Source: DMER01 sp003451645 (GTDB taxonomy: Bacteria; Pseudomonadota; Alphaproteobacteria; Micropepsales; Micropepsaceae). Taken from it: DNA of 64,000 nucleotides. This document shows positions 48,901 to 56,380 of this stretch, piece after piece. Position 1 is the stretch's first letter. Every line of letters starts with the position of its first letter. The stretch is from NCBI GenBank assembly GCA_031976175.1, contig DALYLR010000012.1, forward strand, positions 1-64,000, given 5' to 3'. Both the position numbers and the translations under genes were made by a program. The notes below the pieces were generated by a model. The model worked only from the letters and a program-made list of their open reading frames with translations, ran no database searches and was not told where the DNA came from.

Positions 48901-49305
48901 AAGTGGAAAGCGCCCAAGCAACGCTTCACAAAAGGCGTGGATGGTTTGGATGCGTAAGCCGCCGGGCGTCTCCAGTGTGCGTGCAAAAAGTTGCCGCGCG
49001 CGAATGAGCTGTTCGTCCGTAGGCAGTGCATTCTGTAAGCTGCGCAATTCTTGGGCCAACGCCTCCTCTGGCATAGCGACCCACTTGCCGAGGGTCTCGT
49101 TCAGCCGGTTGACCATCTCAGCGGCGGCGGGCCTCGTATAGGTCAGGCACAAAAGGCGGGCGGGCGCCGCCCCCTCCAGCAACAGGCGGATGATCCGGTC
49201 AACAAGGACGGAGGTCTTGCCCGAGCCTGCATTGGCGGTGACCCACACCGACTGCGCAGGGTCGGCGGCTGCGCGCTGCTCGTTCAATCGGCTACGGGGT
49301 GCCAT
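45964..49305 (-). CDS. addA: double-strand break repair helicase AddA
   Basis: Predicted 1113-aa UvrD-type helicase-nuclease, the alphaproteobacterial counterpart of RecB. Motif I is TANAGSGKTSVLVDRI, motif II is ILIDEAQDTSPAQW, then GDLKQSIYSFQGADP, and MTIHGAKGLEGNIVILPDTG. The C-terminal nuclease (PD-(D/E)XK) has GRFDRLAVTPEAATIFEFKT. The start is the ATG at 49305; a TTG two codons upstream is also in frame. addB ends 2 bases before it. AddAB processes DNA ends for RecA loading. Confidence 0.95.
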   Translation of the reverse strand: MAPRSRLNEQRAAADPAQSVWVTANAGSGKTSVLVDRIIRLLLEGAAPARLLCLTYTRPAAAEMVNRLNETLGKWVAMPEEALAQELRSLQNALPTDEQLIRARQLFARTLETPGGLRIQTIHAFCEALLGRFPLEAQVPAKFRVLDDHGAAEMARDIQQRMLEDATHAPYGPLAHAIQHVVGLAGELGLAQLFKELMGVRGHWARFPLPQTLERRIAAVYQRLGVDLETTETQVLAELVRIAADYRLRTIALAMQKGGVRGQDVAQRVLEALTAEDSVALLAALTDSSSEARTLKPDKQVQKAAPGVLALAEEFNDAFQAWFERYNAHFVASATASVITLAETFLQQYKAGKDAHGLLDYEDLIERTEALLTKERMAPWVLYKLDGGIDHILIDEAQDTSPAQWRIIGAIAEEFYAGLSRDPPSRAHRPRTVFAVGDLKQSIYSFQGADPGSFQQMRAHLQERAQHVDAPFSDVPLLRSFRSTAPVLEMVDKVFADAVARQGVATGDADQVIHQLSRISEAGRVEIWPALEKLAQPKVDDAWLPLDTVTPDHPAVTLATDIAKMIAGWLKAKTPLPSKGRPIEPGDILILVRRRNALTEELIRQLKRCGVPVSGADRLKLLGHMAVQDLIALGHFALNPHDDLTLGGLLKSPLIGLSEDNLFDLAHGRPGALWDALQSRAGETHFAQAHARLMAVLTRADTLPPFEFFAQELGPRGARTRLLERLGPDANDPIDEFLNLALAFEQAHAPSLQSFLHWVMQGAAEIKRDLDKGAGVVRIMTIHGAKGLEGNIVILPDTGQTPPNRRAVLLKEDDGVFLWSINAKRDCLRREALVTAANDRERQEYHRLLYVALTRASEQLIVCGFKNARGQGYENSWHDLVTRAARGLPMQEIEAEHGTKLVYVKPQEKPVAAISGVMAERAAALPHWAQVQLHTLKRIPRTRPAASGGTQSTAARYGELVHLCLRRAEQPRQDWAALATQFQLSADEVALALAEAARIRAEPALAHVFVSATRAEVAFDVLDEAAGARITGRFDRLAVTPEAATIFEFKTARNPPAAPGDVPDIIRRQLGLYARAATLIFPGRAVSAELIWTAKAHRMCLPSPLLEQWGRGP

Positions 49306-49307
49306 GC

Positions 49308-52268
49308 TCAATCGCCCTCCGCTTCGTCTTGGAAGCGCTCAGCGGCGCGCGCGATATAGGCATAGTCGTCCATAATTCTGCCAAACTGTACTTGCGTGCG
49401 CGACTCGTAGGGCTGTTCCGGATCGTCATAAGCCCGAATGCGCCGGATAAGACCCTCAAGATTGCGCTGAATGAGCTGGAGGTGATCCTTTGCTGGCCTC
49501 GCCAGGCAGTCAGCACGCTTGCCGGCCAATTTCATTATGATCAGTGCTCGGACCGCTCTCGCTTCCACACCATTGAACCCGCCCGCTTGCGCAATCGCGC
49601 CTTCCAACGGCAGTTGCGGGCTCAGGCCCGATTGCATCTGCGGGTCCGATGGGATGGCACCAGTCTTATAATCGACAATCGCAAGGGTGCCGTCGCGTCC
49701 CACCTCCAGGCGATCCGCCTTGGCCGTGACTTGGAACTTCAGATCACCGAGCATTAGCGCGCCTTCGACTTCCGGCAGTACGTGGGTGAGATGCGCCCTC
49801 CGTTCGGGCTCGATGGTCGCGATCCAGCTTGCGATTGCCTCAAAGCGTGGCCACCATAGAGCAGCGATGGCTGGCGCGATGCGGTGCTCCGTCATCACCT
49901 CCCGGCCCAGCTGCAAAAGGATCGCCGCCGCATCGCCCGGCACTGCTTTGGGATAGGCGCGGACAAAGCGCTCCAAGACCGTGTGGATGAAGGTGCCGCG
50001 CTCTCCCGCCGTCGGATCCGCATCGATGGGATCGAGCGGGCGCAGGCGCAAGATGTGCCGCACATAAAACGCATAGGGATCGCGAACCCATTGCTCGATA
50101 TGGGTCACGGCCAGCTTGCGCGGCCGGGCAGGTACCGGAGGTTTGGGCTGCGGGGCCTGCCCCGGTATGATTTTGGCGGGCACGTCAAGTTGCTGCGCCC
50201 AGTTCAAAGCAGGGTGTTGTGCAATCCCGTTCTCCTGACCCAGGGCCTTTGCGAGTGTATCGAGCCTGACAAGCCAACGCGAAGGCTTGGCAAGGCCCCC
50301 TTCCTCCTTTGCGGCGCGCGTCAGGATCACGCGCGAGGCGCCCAACGCCTGACAGAAATCATGGGCGGATTGCCCGATGCGGCGCTCAGGCAGGTTCATC
50401 CCAAGCCCCTGCCTCATGGGCCGGTTCAGCCAGCCATCCACCGCTGGCACATCAGGCCAGCCTGGCTCGTTCAGACCGCTCAAGATCACCACGTCAAAGC
50501 TTTGAAGGCGGGCCTCCAGCGGGCCCAGGATCACGAGCCGTGCAGTATCTGGATTGGCCTCGCGCACCGCCACGCCATCCATCAGCATACAGAACATCGT
50601 GGCGAACGCGTCCAAAGTTACTGGCGCCACCAAGTGCTGGATCGCGCCCAAGTCCTCCAGTAACAGGCGCGCCGCCTCTCCTGCCTCTCTCTGCCAGAGT
50701 TCACCCCCCTCGCCCTCAGCTTGCGTGCTAACGGCCAGGGCCGCGTCACGCAAACGCTCCGCCCACTGAGAGACGCCCAATGCTCCCGTAGCCTCCAACA
50801 AGGGAGCCATTCCTGCAGCCAGGGCTTCTAGCAACGGCGCCAGGATTTCGCGATCACGCGGGGATAACCCTTTTGCCAACCCTTCCAAACCAGCATCTGG
50901 CCTTGCACCGCGCAAGCAGGCGAGTTCCAGATCGATCGTCAGTCTGCGGACTTGCACCCGCGTAAGCCCCAGCGCACAGTGCGGATGTTTCAGCATCGCC
51001 AGCAGCGGCACCGGCGCGAAATCCTCCACAACTGCCGCCAAAATAAGGCTCAAGAGGCTGCCCGGTTTGGTCTTGGACAACGGGCGCCCAGCAGAGTCGT
51101 CGACCTCAATGCCCCAACGCTCGAGTTCTGTTGCGACCCGGCGCGCGAGAGTTCTGTTGGGCGTAATCAGGGCAACTGAGGCCCCCGGTGTTTCGAGGGC
51201 CTCCCGCACACACAGGCTAATGCTCAAAGCCTCAGCAACGGGATTGGGCGCCTCGATCACGGACAACCCGCGCAGCAATGCGGCCGCTTGCGTGCGCGCT
51301 GAGGCAACCCAGGTAATCCAGCCCTGCGCGGCATCGGCCGGACGCATGACCTCGCTCAAGAGCTTGGCGCGGTCCAAATGTCCTTGCGCTGGCGTCCATG
51401 CGTTCAAGTCCGAACGCGTCTGCCCCAACCGCTCCAGGAGTTGCTTCAGGGTGAATTGCGGGTGATCCGGGCCTATGGCTGCCCAGGCCCCCTCCTCCAA
51501 AGAGGCATCGACACCCGGCAGGATGACCGCACCCTTGGGCAGGCGCAGCACCGTCCTCATCAGGTCTGCTGTAGCAGGAACCGAGCCCGTGGAGCCCGCG
51601 ATGATCACGGGATACTGCGGCGGGTTCAGGCGCCATGCGGTGCTGAGCGCGACCAAGCTAGCGTTGCGATAGTGGCCAGGATCGCTCAAGCCCGCGCTCT
51701 CCAGCCATTGCGGCCAGGCGCTCGTGACGATCGTCAGGAATTGCAGCGTTTGCTGCCAATGTTCGGCCAGATCATGGGGGACCAGATCGCCAAGCTTGTC
51801 CCAACTCACCCCCTCAAGCGCCGCAGCATCCAGGAGTTTGGCCAATTGCTGGGCCGCTGCAAGCGCCAGTGCCGGGCTGGTCGATGCATCCGCGGTCCGG
51901 CGCTGCATCGCCTCCACCATTTGCATGAGGGTGAGTTGGCGCTCCAGGTTGCTTACCGGCAGCGGCAAGGCTGGTGCCATCAGATCGGATGCGCTTTCAC
52001 TGTCGCGCTCCGCGTTCTCCAGATCCTCGGGATCCCAATCGCCGAGCGGATGGATTCTCGGCAGGAGCCCGCCTTGGGGCTCGCCCGCAGCAAAGGCACG
52101 CTCAACGGTGCGCGCCGTGCGCCGGTTGGGCACGAAAATCAGGCAATCGGTCAGCCAAAATGGGTCGTCCGGGGACTCAAAGCGGGCACGCAGGCCCTTT
52201 GCAAGTTCGCTGCAAAATGGGGCGCCCAATGGGATGTTGAACAATCCGCCTGCCCGCACGCCCGTCAC
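49308..52268 (-). CDS. addB: double-strand break repair protein AddB
   Basis: Predicted 986-aa partner of AddA. It has an N-terminal inactive helicase-like region (WLTDCLIFVPNRRTARTVERA), a middle helical region, and a C-terminal PD-(D/E)XK nuclease (QVTAKADRLEV, LAIVDYKTGAIP). The start is a GTG at 52268 preceded by GGAGG at good spacing. The Fe-S cysteines of Bacillus AddB are not evident, as is usual in alphaproteobacteria. murU-like, addB and addA follow in order on the minus strand. Confidence 0.93.
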   Translation of the reverse strand: MTGVRAGGLFNIPLGAPFCSELAKGLRARFESPDDPFWLTDCLIFVPNRRTARTVERAFAAGEPQGGLLPRIHPLGDWDPEDLENAERDSESASDLMAPALPLPVSNLERQLTLMQMVEAMQRRTADASTSPALALAAAQQLAKLLDAAALEGVSWDKLGDLVPHDLAEHWQQTLQFLTIVTSAWPQWLESAGLSDPGHYRNASLVALSTAWRLNPPQYPVIIAGSTGSVPATADLMRTVLRLPKGAVILPGVDASLEEGAWAAIGPDHPQFTLKQLLERLGQTRSDLNAWTPAQGHLDRAKLLSEVMRPADAAQGWITWVASARTQAAALLRGLSVIEAPNPVAEALSISLCVREALETPGASVALITPNRTLARRVATELERWGIEVDDSAGRPLSKTKPGSLLSLILAAVVEDFAPVPLLAMLKHPHCALGLTRVQVRRLTIDLELACLRGARPDAGLEGLAKGLSPRDREILAPLLEALAAGMAPLLEATGALGVSQWAERLRDAALAVSTQAEGEGGELWQREAGEAARLLLEDLGAIQHLVAPVTLDAFATMFCMLMDGVAVREANPDTARLVILGPLEARLQSFDVVILSGLNEPGWPDVPAVDGWLNRPMRQGLGMNLPERRIGQSAHDFCQALGASRVILTRAAKEEGGLAKPSRWLVRLDTLAKALGQENGIAQHPALNWAQQLDVPAKIIPGQAPQPKPPVPARPRKLAVTHIEQWVRDPYAFYVRHILRLRPLDPIDADPTAGERGTFIHTVLERFVRAYPKAVPGDAAAILLQLGREVMTEHRIAPAIAALWWPRFEAIASWIATIEPERRAHLTHVLPEVEGALMLGDLKFQVTAKADRLEVGRDGTLAIVDYKTGAIPSDPQMQSGLSPQLPLEGAIAQAGGFNGVEARAVRALIIMKLAGKRADCLARPAKDHLQLIQRNLEGLIRRIRAYDDPEQPYESRTQVQFGRIMDDYAYIARAAERFQDEAEGD

Positions 52269-52288
52269 CCGTTCGATCGCCTCCGCGG

Positions 52289-53011
52289 TTATGCCCCGAT
52301 CTCGGCCAAATAGTCCTCAGCATCATGCAAGGCCTCAGGCGTGCCCACATGCATCCAGCGCCCGTCCAACCGGACGCCAAATAGACGGCCCTTCTCAATC
52401 GCATGATCCCAGAGAAAATTGGTCGAAAACGGTTCTTTGGGTGCTGCATCAAGTAGCCTTGGATGCATGATCTGCACGCCAGGAAACACAAATGGCGTGA
52501 CCCGCTGCGGCTCGCGCCGTGTCACGCGGCCCAACTGATCGAGCATGAAATCACCACGGCCCGACTCGCCAATCGTGTTCCACATCGCCGCCAACAGCAT
52601 CAGGCAGTCCATCTGCGAGTTATCCCAGGCAGCGAACAACCGCCGCAGATTGTTGCCCATGCCCTCGACCCACAGACTGTCACTGTTGAAGATCAAAAAG
52701 GGCTCGTCCTTGAAAAAAGGCCGTGCGCGGACCAATGCCCCGCCCGTGTCCAGGATCGCCTCGCGCTCATCCTGGATAGTTATCGCAACGTCCTTGCGCG
52801 CCTTGCAATGAGCTATGACCTGCTCCGCCAGGTGGTGCACATTCACGATGATGTCCGTAACGCCAATGGCCTTCACCCTGTCAATCGCATGATCCAACAG
52901 CGCGCGCCCGCCAACTTTGATCAGGGGCTTGGGCGTTGTGATCGTCAACGGCCGCATGCGCAGGCCATGTCCCGCCGCCAGGATCATCGCCGTTTTGACT
53001 GGATTGCTCAT
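52289..53011 (-). CDS. murU: nucleotidyltransferase, MurU-like (N-acetylmuramate-1-phosphate uridylyltransferase)
   Basis: Predicted 240-aa sugar-phosphate nucleotidyltransferase. The N-terminal MILAAGHGLRMRPLT and TPKPLIKVGGRAL are the nucleotide-binding signature, and FNSDSLWVEG holds the metal-binding Asp. MurU converts MurNAc-1-phosphate to UDP-MurNAc in the peptidoglycan recycling shunt that bypasses MurA. The assignment relies on this gene lying next to an AmgK-like kinase; the same two-gene pair exists in Pseudomonas and Caulobacter. It ends 20 bases before addB. Confidence 0.88.
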   Translation of the reverse strand: MSNPVKTAMILAAGHGLRMRPLTITTPKPLIKVGGRALLDHAIDRVKAIGVTDIIVNVHHLAEQVIAHCKARKDVAITIQDEREAILDTGGALVRARPFFKDEPFLIFNSDSLWVEGMGNNLRRLFAAWDNSQMDCLMLLAAMWNTIGESGRGDFMLDQLGRVTRREPQRVTPFVFPGVQIMHPRLLDAAPKEPFSTNFLWDHAIEKGRLFGVRLDGRWMHVGTPEALHDAEDYLAEIGA

Positions 53012-53043
53012 GACAATAGCGCCTCAAATTTCGATCGCACTCA

Positions 53044-54156
53044 TCAGCCGATGGAAGGGACGCCGCGCCACTCATTCGGCACATGAGCAGAGAACCAGTC
53101 CGCCAGGGGCTTCATCGCCTGATGCTCCAGGTCCCGTTCCATATACCCCCACATCCTGGGCAGGAACCCCAAATAACGCGGCTTGCCATCCCGCTTCCAC
53201 AGCCTAGCGAAGATGCCAATGATCTTGGCATTGCGCTGGGCCGCCAGCACCGCCGCCTCCTGCCGGAACGCCTTTTCGCTGAAGTCCCCATCGCGTGCCG
53301 TTCGCGCCTTGCAATAGGCCTCCAGCATCGCGCTGGCAAGCGCTGGTGCTACGTCGCGGCGCGCATCCTCCAGCAGCGAGATCAAGTCATAAGCAGGGGC
53401 GCCCGCCAAGGCATCTTGGAAGTCGAGCAACCCCACGCGCGCTGGGCCTTGCCGGTCGGGCAGCCACATGAGGTTTTCTGCATGATAGTCGCGCAAGATC
53501 AGTACCGGGGCCGCTTCTTCGAGCTGGCTCAAGACTTGGCCCCACGCCGCCAAGTAGGACTGGCGGGCACTGGCAGGGCACTCCGCCCCGCTCGCCACGG
53601 GCATGAACCAATCGGGCAGCAAGGCCACTTCTGCCATCATCGCGTGACCATCATAAGCGAGTAAGGGTGCCGCTATCCCTGGCGCTGCCCTCATCACCTT
53701 AGGCGCGGGATGACGATGCAGCTCCAACAGGACGTCCACCGCGTGGGCGTACAAGTCCCGCTCATCGGCGCCATCGCGGATGATGTCCGCGAAGCGGGCG
53801 TCGCCCAGGTCCTCGATCAGCAATAGCCCGCGAGAATGGTCCGCCGCCAGGAGGCGCGGCGCGCTCAAGCCCCGCATGCCAAGTTCGGCCGCAACCGCTG
53901 CAAATTGCCTGGTGTCGGCGCCTGCCAGCCGTGCCACGGCGTTGTAACCGAGCCTCTCCCGATCTGCCGGGCTTGCATCCGGGGGGCAGGCGCTGCTTTC
54001 CGCGCTTTGCGGCTGATTGAGCAGCATGGCCGTGTTGGGTCCATGCCTGAGGCGCGTATAGGTCCGGGTCGAGGCGTCGCCGGGCAAGGGCAGGCGTTGA
54101 GCATCGCCCCACCCTGCAGAGTTCAGAAAGTTAGCGATTTCAGTGAGTCGCGGCAT
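53044..54156 (-). CDS. amgK: AmgK-like anomeric amino-sugar kinase (aminoglycoside phosphotransferase fold)
   Basis: Predicted 370-aa kinase of the APH fold. The catalytic loop is LRDYHAENLMW (Asp as base), followed by LLDFQDALAGAPAYDLISLL (DFQ replaces the usual DFD/DFG for metal binding). AmgK phosphorylates MurNAc and GlcNAc at C1, feeding MurU. tsaE ends five bases upstream. Some members also act on aminoglycosides, but no support for resistance is seen. The N-terminus is placed at MPRLTEIANFL. Confidence 0.87.
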   Translation of the reverse strand: MPRLTEIANFLNSAGWGDAQRLPLPGDASTRTYTRLRHGPNTAMLLNQPQSAESSACPPDASPADRERLGYNAVARLAGADTRQFAAVAAELGMRGLSAPRLLAADHSRGLLLIEDLGDARFADIIRDGADERDLYAHAVDVLLELHRHPAPKVMRAAPGIAAPLLAYDGHAMMAEVALLPDWFMPVASGAECPASARQSYLAAWGQVLSQLEEAAPVLILRDYHAENLMWLPDRQGPARVGLLDFQDALAGAPAYDLISLLEDARRDVAPALASAMLEAYCKARTARDGDFSEKAFRQEAAVLAAQRNAKIIGIFARLWKRDGKPRYLGFLPRMWGYMERDLEHQAMKPLADWFSAHVPNEWRGVPSIG

Positions 54157-54161
54157 GATTC

Positions 54162-54644
54162 TTAGGCGTTGTTGTTATGGGTCTTCAGTGCGATGAGCCG
54201 GTCCGCCCAGGCGCCATGCCCGGTCAACGCGGCCAGCCTGGTGTCATTGCGCAAAGACAGCGCGACCTCAAGTCGTGATTGCGGCCAGTGGCCTGCGGCG
54301 CGTTCCGGCCACTCCACTAGGAGTGCGCCCGTTTCCAGCACCTCGTCCAAGCCCAATTCCGCGAGTTCCGACGGGTCTTTGACCCTGTACAAATCTGCAT
54401 GCGCAAGGAGCAGTCCCGGCGTCTCGTAATGCTGGACCAGGGTGAATGTGGGGCTAGGCACCTCACAATCATGGCCCATACGGGCTCTTACCACGGCGCG
54501 GGCAAGTTCGGTTTTCCCGGCACCCAGCTCGCCGCGCAACAAGACCACGTCCCCGGCGGTCAAAGCCTCCGCGATCCTGGCCCCCAAGGCCTGGGTCTCC
54601 GCCAAGGCCGTGACCGGCACCGTCCAGCTGCTTTGCGTGGTCAT
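54162..54644 (-). CDS. tsaE: tRNA threonylcarbamoyladenosine biosynthesis ATPase TsaE
   Basis: Predicted 160-aa TsaE, an essential ATPase that works with TsaB and TsaD in making t6A37 in tRNAs. Walker A is GELGAGKTELARAVV; VPSPTFTLVQHYE and LAHADLYRVKDPSELAELGLDE are family-typical. The start is the ATG at 54644; an upstream ATG (54677) adds 11 residues. No ribosome-binding site is evident for either. The tsaE-amgK-murU-addB-addA order is the one known in Caulobacter. Confidence 0.94.
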   Translation of the reverse strand: MTTQSSWTVPVTALAETQALGARIAEALTAGDVVLLRGELGAGKTELARAVVRARMGHDCEVPSPTFTLVQHYETPGLLLAHADLYRVKDPSELAELGLDEVLETGALLVEWPERAAGHWPQSRLEVALSLRNDTRLAALTGHGAWADRLIALKTHNNNA

Positions 54645-54785
54645 TGATGCTTTGGATTTCAACCAAATCAAACTCATGCGCGGCAGTCTTACCGCCCTTT
54701 GACGCCTGGTGGAAGGCCGGGTTGCCATCACGATGGAGCGCCGCTGTTGCTTGCAGGCGGGTGGCCATGGTACCCCGCTTGTCGC

Positions 54786-56015
54786 ATGTCCGATCATACT
54801 GTCATAATCGGGGCAGGCCAAGCAGCCGCCCAGCTCGTAACCTCCTTGCGCCAGGAAGGCTATGCCGGCCGGTTGACCGTCATGGGTGAGGAGCCTCACC
54901 CGCCCTATCAGCGGCCACCCTTGTCCAAGGCCTATCTGTCAGGCGAATTACCCGCAGACCGGCTGTTTCTGAAACCTGACGCCTTTTGGGAGGCATCGGA
55001 GTGTCATCTGATGCTCAAAGCGCGGGTCACGAAAGTGGACCTGAGCCAGCAGCATGTTGCCTATGATCATGGCGATGGCCGGAGCTTCGATCCCGTGCCC
55101 TTTGATCGGCTCGTCTTCGCGACCGGCAGCCGCGTCCGCACTTTGCCTATCCCTGGAGCCACGCTTCCTGGCGTCCATTACCTACGGGGCATAGCGGACG
55201 TGGACGGGTTGCGCCCGCGCCTGACTAAAGGCAAGCGCCTTGTTATCGTGGGTGCCGGCTATATCGGTCTTGAGGTTGCGGCGGTCGCCCAAAAGCTTGG
55301 ACTGACGGTAACGGTCGTTGAGCTTGCCGAGCGCCCCCTAGCGCGGGTCGCGACGGCGCCCCTGTCAGCGTTCTATGCCGCAGAACATGCCCGCCATGGC
55401 GTCAAGATTCTAACGGGAACTGCCGTGTCTGGCATTAAGGCGCCGGCACATCACACCTTGAGCATTGAGACCAATCTGGGGAGCCTGCCCGCCGACACTG
55501 TTCTCATTGGCGCTGGCATTCTGCCCAATGTGGAATTGGCGCAAGAGGCCGGAATCACTTGCCACAACGGCATTGTCGTTGACGAGTTTGGCCGTACCAG
55601 TGCGCCTAATGTCTATGCGGCGGGCGATTGCGCTAATCTCAGCTGCCCCTATGTGCCCCATCGCTTGCGGCTGGAGTCCGTTCAGAACGCCATCGATCAG
55701 GCCAAGCATGTCGCGCTCGCCATTGCTGGCAAGCCCAAGCCTTATGGCGAGGTGCCTTGGTTCTGGTCCGACCAATACGATCTCAAATTGCAGATCGCGG
55801 GCGTCACCTTGGCGGGCGACCAGACCGTCGTGCGCGGCGATATGGATACCCGCAGTTTTGCCGTTTTTGCCTTGCGCCAAGGCGTTGTTGTGGCGGTCGA
55901 GGCTGTCAATGCCGCACCAGAATATATGATGGGCCGCAAGCTCATCGCCGCGCGCGCCCGGATCGAGCCCGACCGGCTTGCGGACCGCGCCATACCTATG
56001 AAAGAAATGCTCTAA
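54786..56015 (+). CDS. FAD-dependent ferredoxin reductase
   Basis: Predicted 409-aa reductase of the putidaredoxin-reductase/rubredoxin-reductase family. FAD motif at VIIGAGQAAAQLVTSLR (residues ~5-20), NADH motif VIVGAGYIGLEVAAVAQ, and VYAAGDCANL toward the C-terminus. RPPLSKAYLSGEL is specific to this family. It probably passes electrons from NAD(P)H to the ferredoxin 35 bases downstream, and on to a P450. The start is the ATG at 54786; the frame is open for 29 more codons but that part is antisense to tsaE's leader. No ribosome site is clear. Confidence 0.93.
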   Translation: MSDHTVIIGAGQAAAQLVTSLRQEGYAGRLTVMGEEPHPPYQRPPLSKAYLSGELPADRLFLKPDAFWEASECHLMLKARVTKVDLSQQHVAYDHGDGRSFDPVPFDRLVFATGSRVRTLPIPGATLPGVHYLRGIADVDGLRPRLTKGKRLVIVGAGYIGLEVAAVAQKLGLTVTVVELAERPLARVATAPLSAFYAAEHARHGVKILTGTAVSGIKAPAHHTLSIETNLGSLPADTVLIGAGILPNVELAQEAGITCHNGIVVDEFGRTSAPNVYAAGDCANLSCPYVPHRLRLESVQNAIDQAKHVALAIAGKPKPYGEVPWFWSDQYDLKLQIAGVTLAGDQTVVRGDMDTRSFAVFALRQGVVVAVEAVNAAPEYMMGRKLIAARARIEPDRLADRAIPMKEML

Positions 56016-56050
56016 TCATCACCTCACCGCATCGCAGCAAATGAGACGTT

Positions 56051-56371
56051 ATGGCCAAGATCAAATATATCGAGTTCAACGGTAAAGAACACGTCGTGGA
56101 CGTCAAGAACGGGCTCTCCGTTATGGAGGGCGCGGTCAAGAATCTCGTCCCCGGCATTGATGCGGATTGCGGCGGGGCGTGTGCCTGCGCGACCTGCCAT
56201 GTCTATGTGGACGAGGCTTTCCTGCCCATGCTCGACGGCATGCAGGAGATGGAGAAGACCATGCTCGACTTTGCCGAGAAGGTGAAACCCAATTCACGGC
56301 TGTCCTGTCAGATCAAGGTCTCGGACGCGCTCGACGGCTTGACCGTGCGCATGCCTGAGAGCCAGCACTAA
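56051..56371 (+). CDS. [2Fe-2S] ferredoxin, adrenodoxin/putidaredoxin type
   Basis: Predicted 106-aa ferredoxin. Cluster cysteines are C40, C46, C49 and C86 (C-x5-C-x2-C...C), as in putidaredoxin and adrenodoxin. YIEFNGKEHVVDVKNGLSVMEGA and MLDGMQEMEKTMLDFAEKV are family segments. It likely serves P450 reduction; a P450 lies at 37466-38788 and none is adjacent. Alternatively it is the ferredoxin of a general iron-sulfur assembly type, though no isc genes are near. It follows its reductase and converges on divL. Confidence 0.93.
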   Translation: MAKIKYIEFNGKEHVVDVKNGLSVMEGAVKNLVPGIDADCGGACACATCHVYVDEAFLPMLDGMQEMEKTMLDFAEKVKPNSRLSCQIKVSDALDGLTVRMPESQH

Positions 56372-56380
56372 CTCGAGCCG

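Noticed and set aside
49306..49311. TTG as the start of addA
   Set aside because: An ATG two codons later (49305) is better and directly follows the addB stop; the difference is only two residues.
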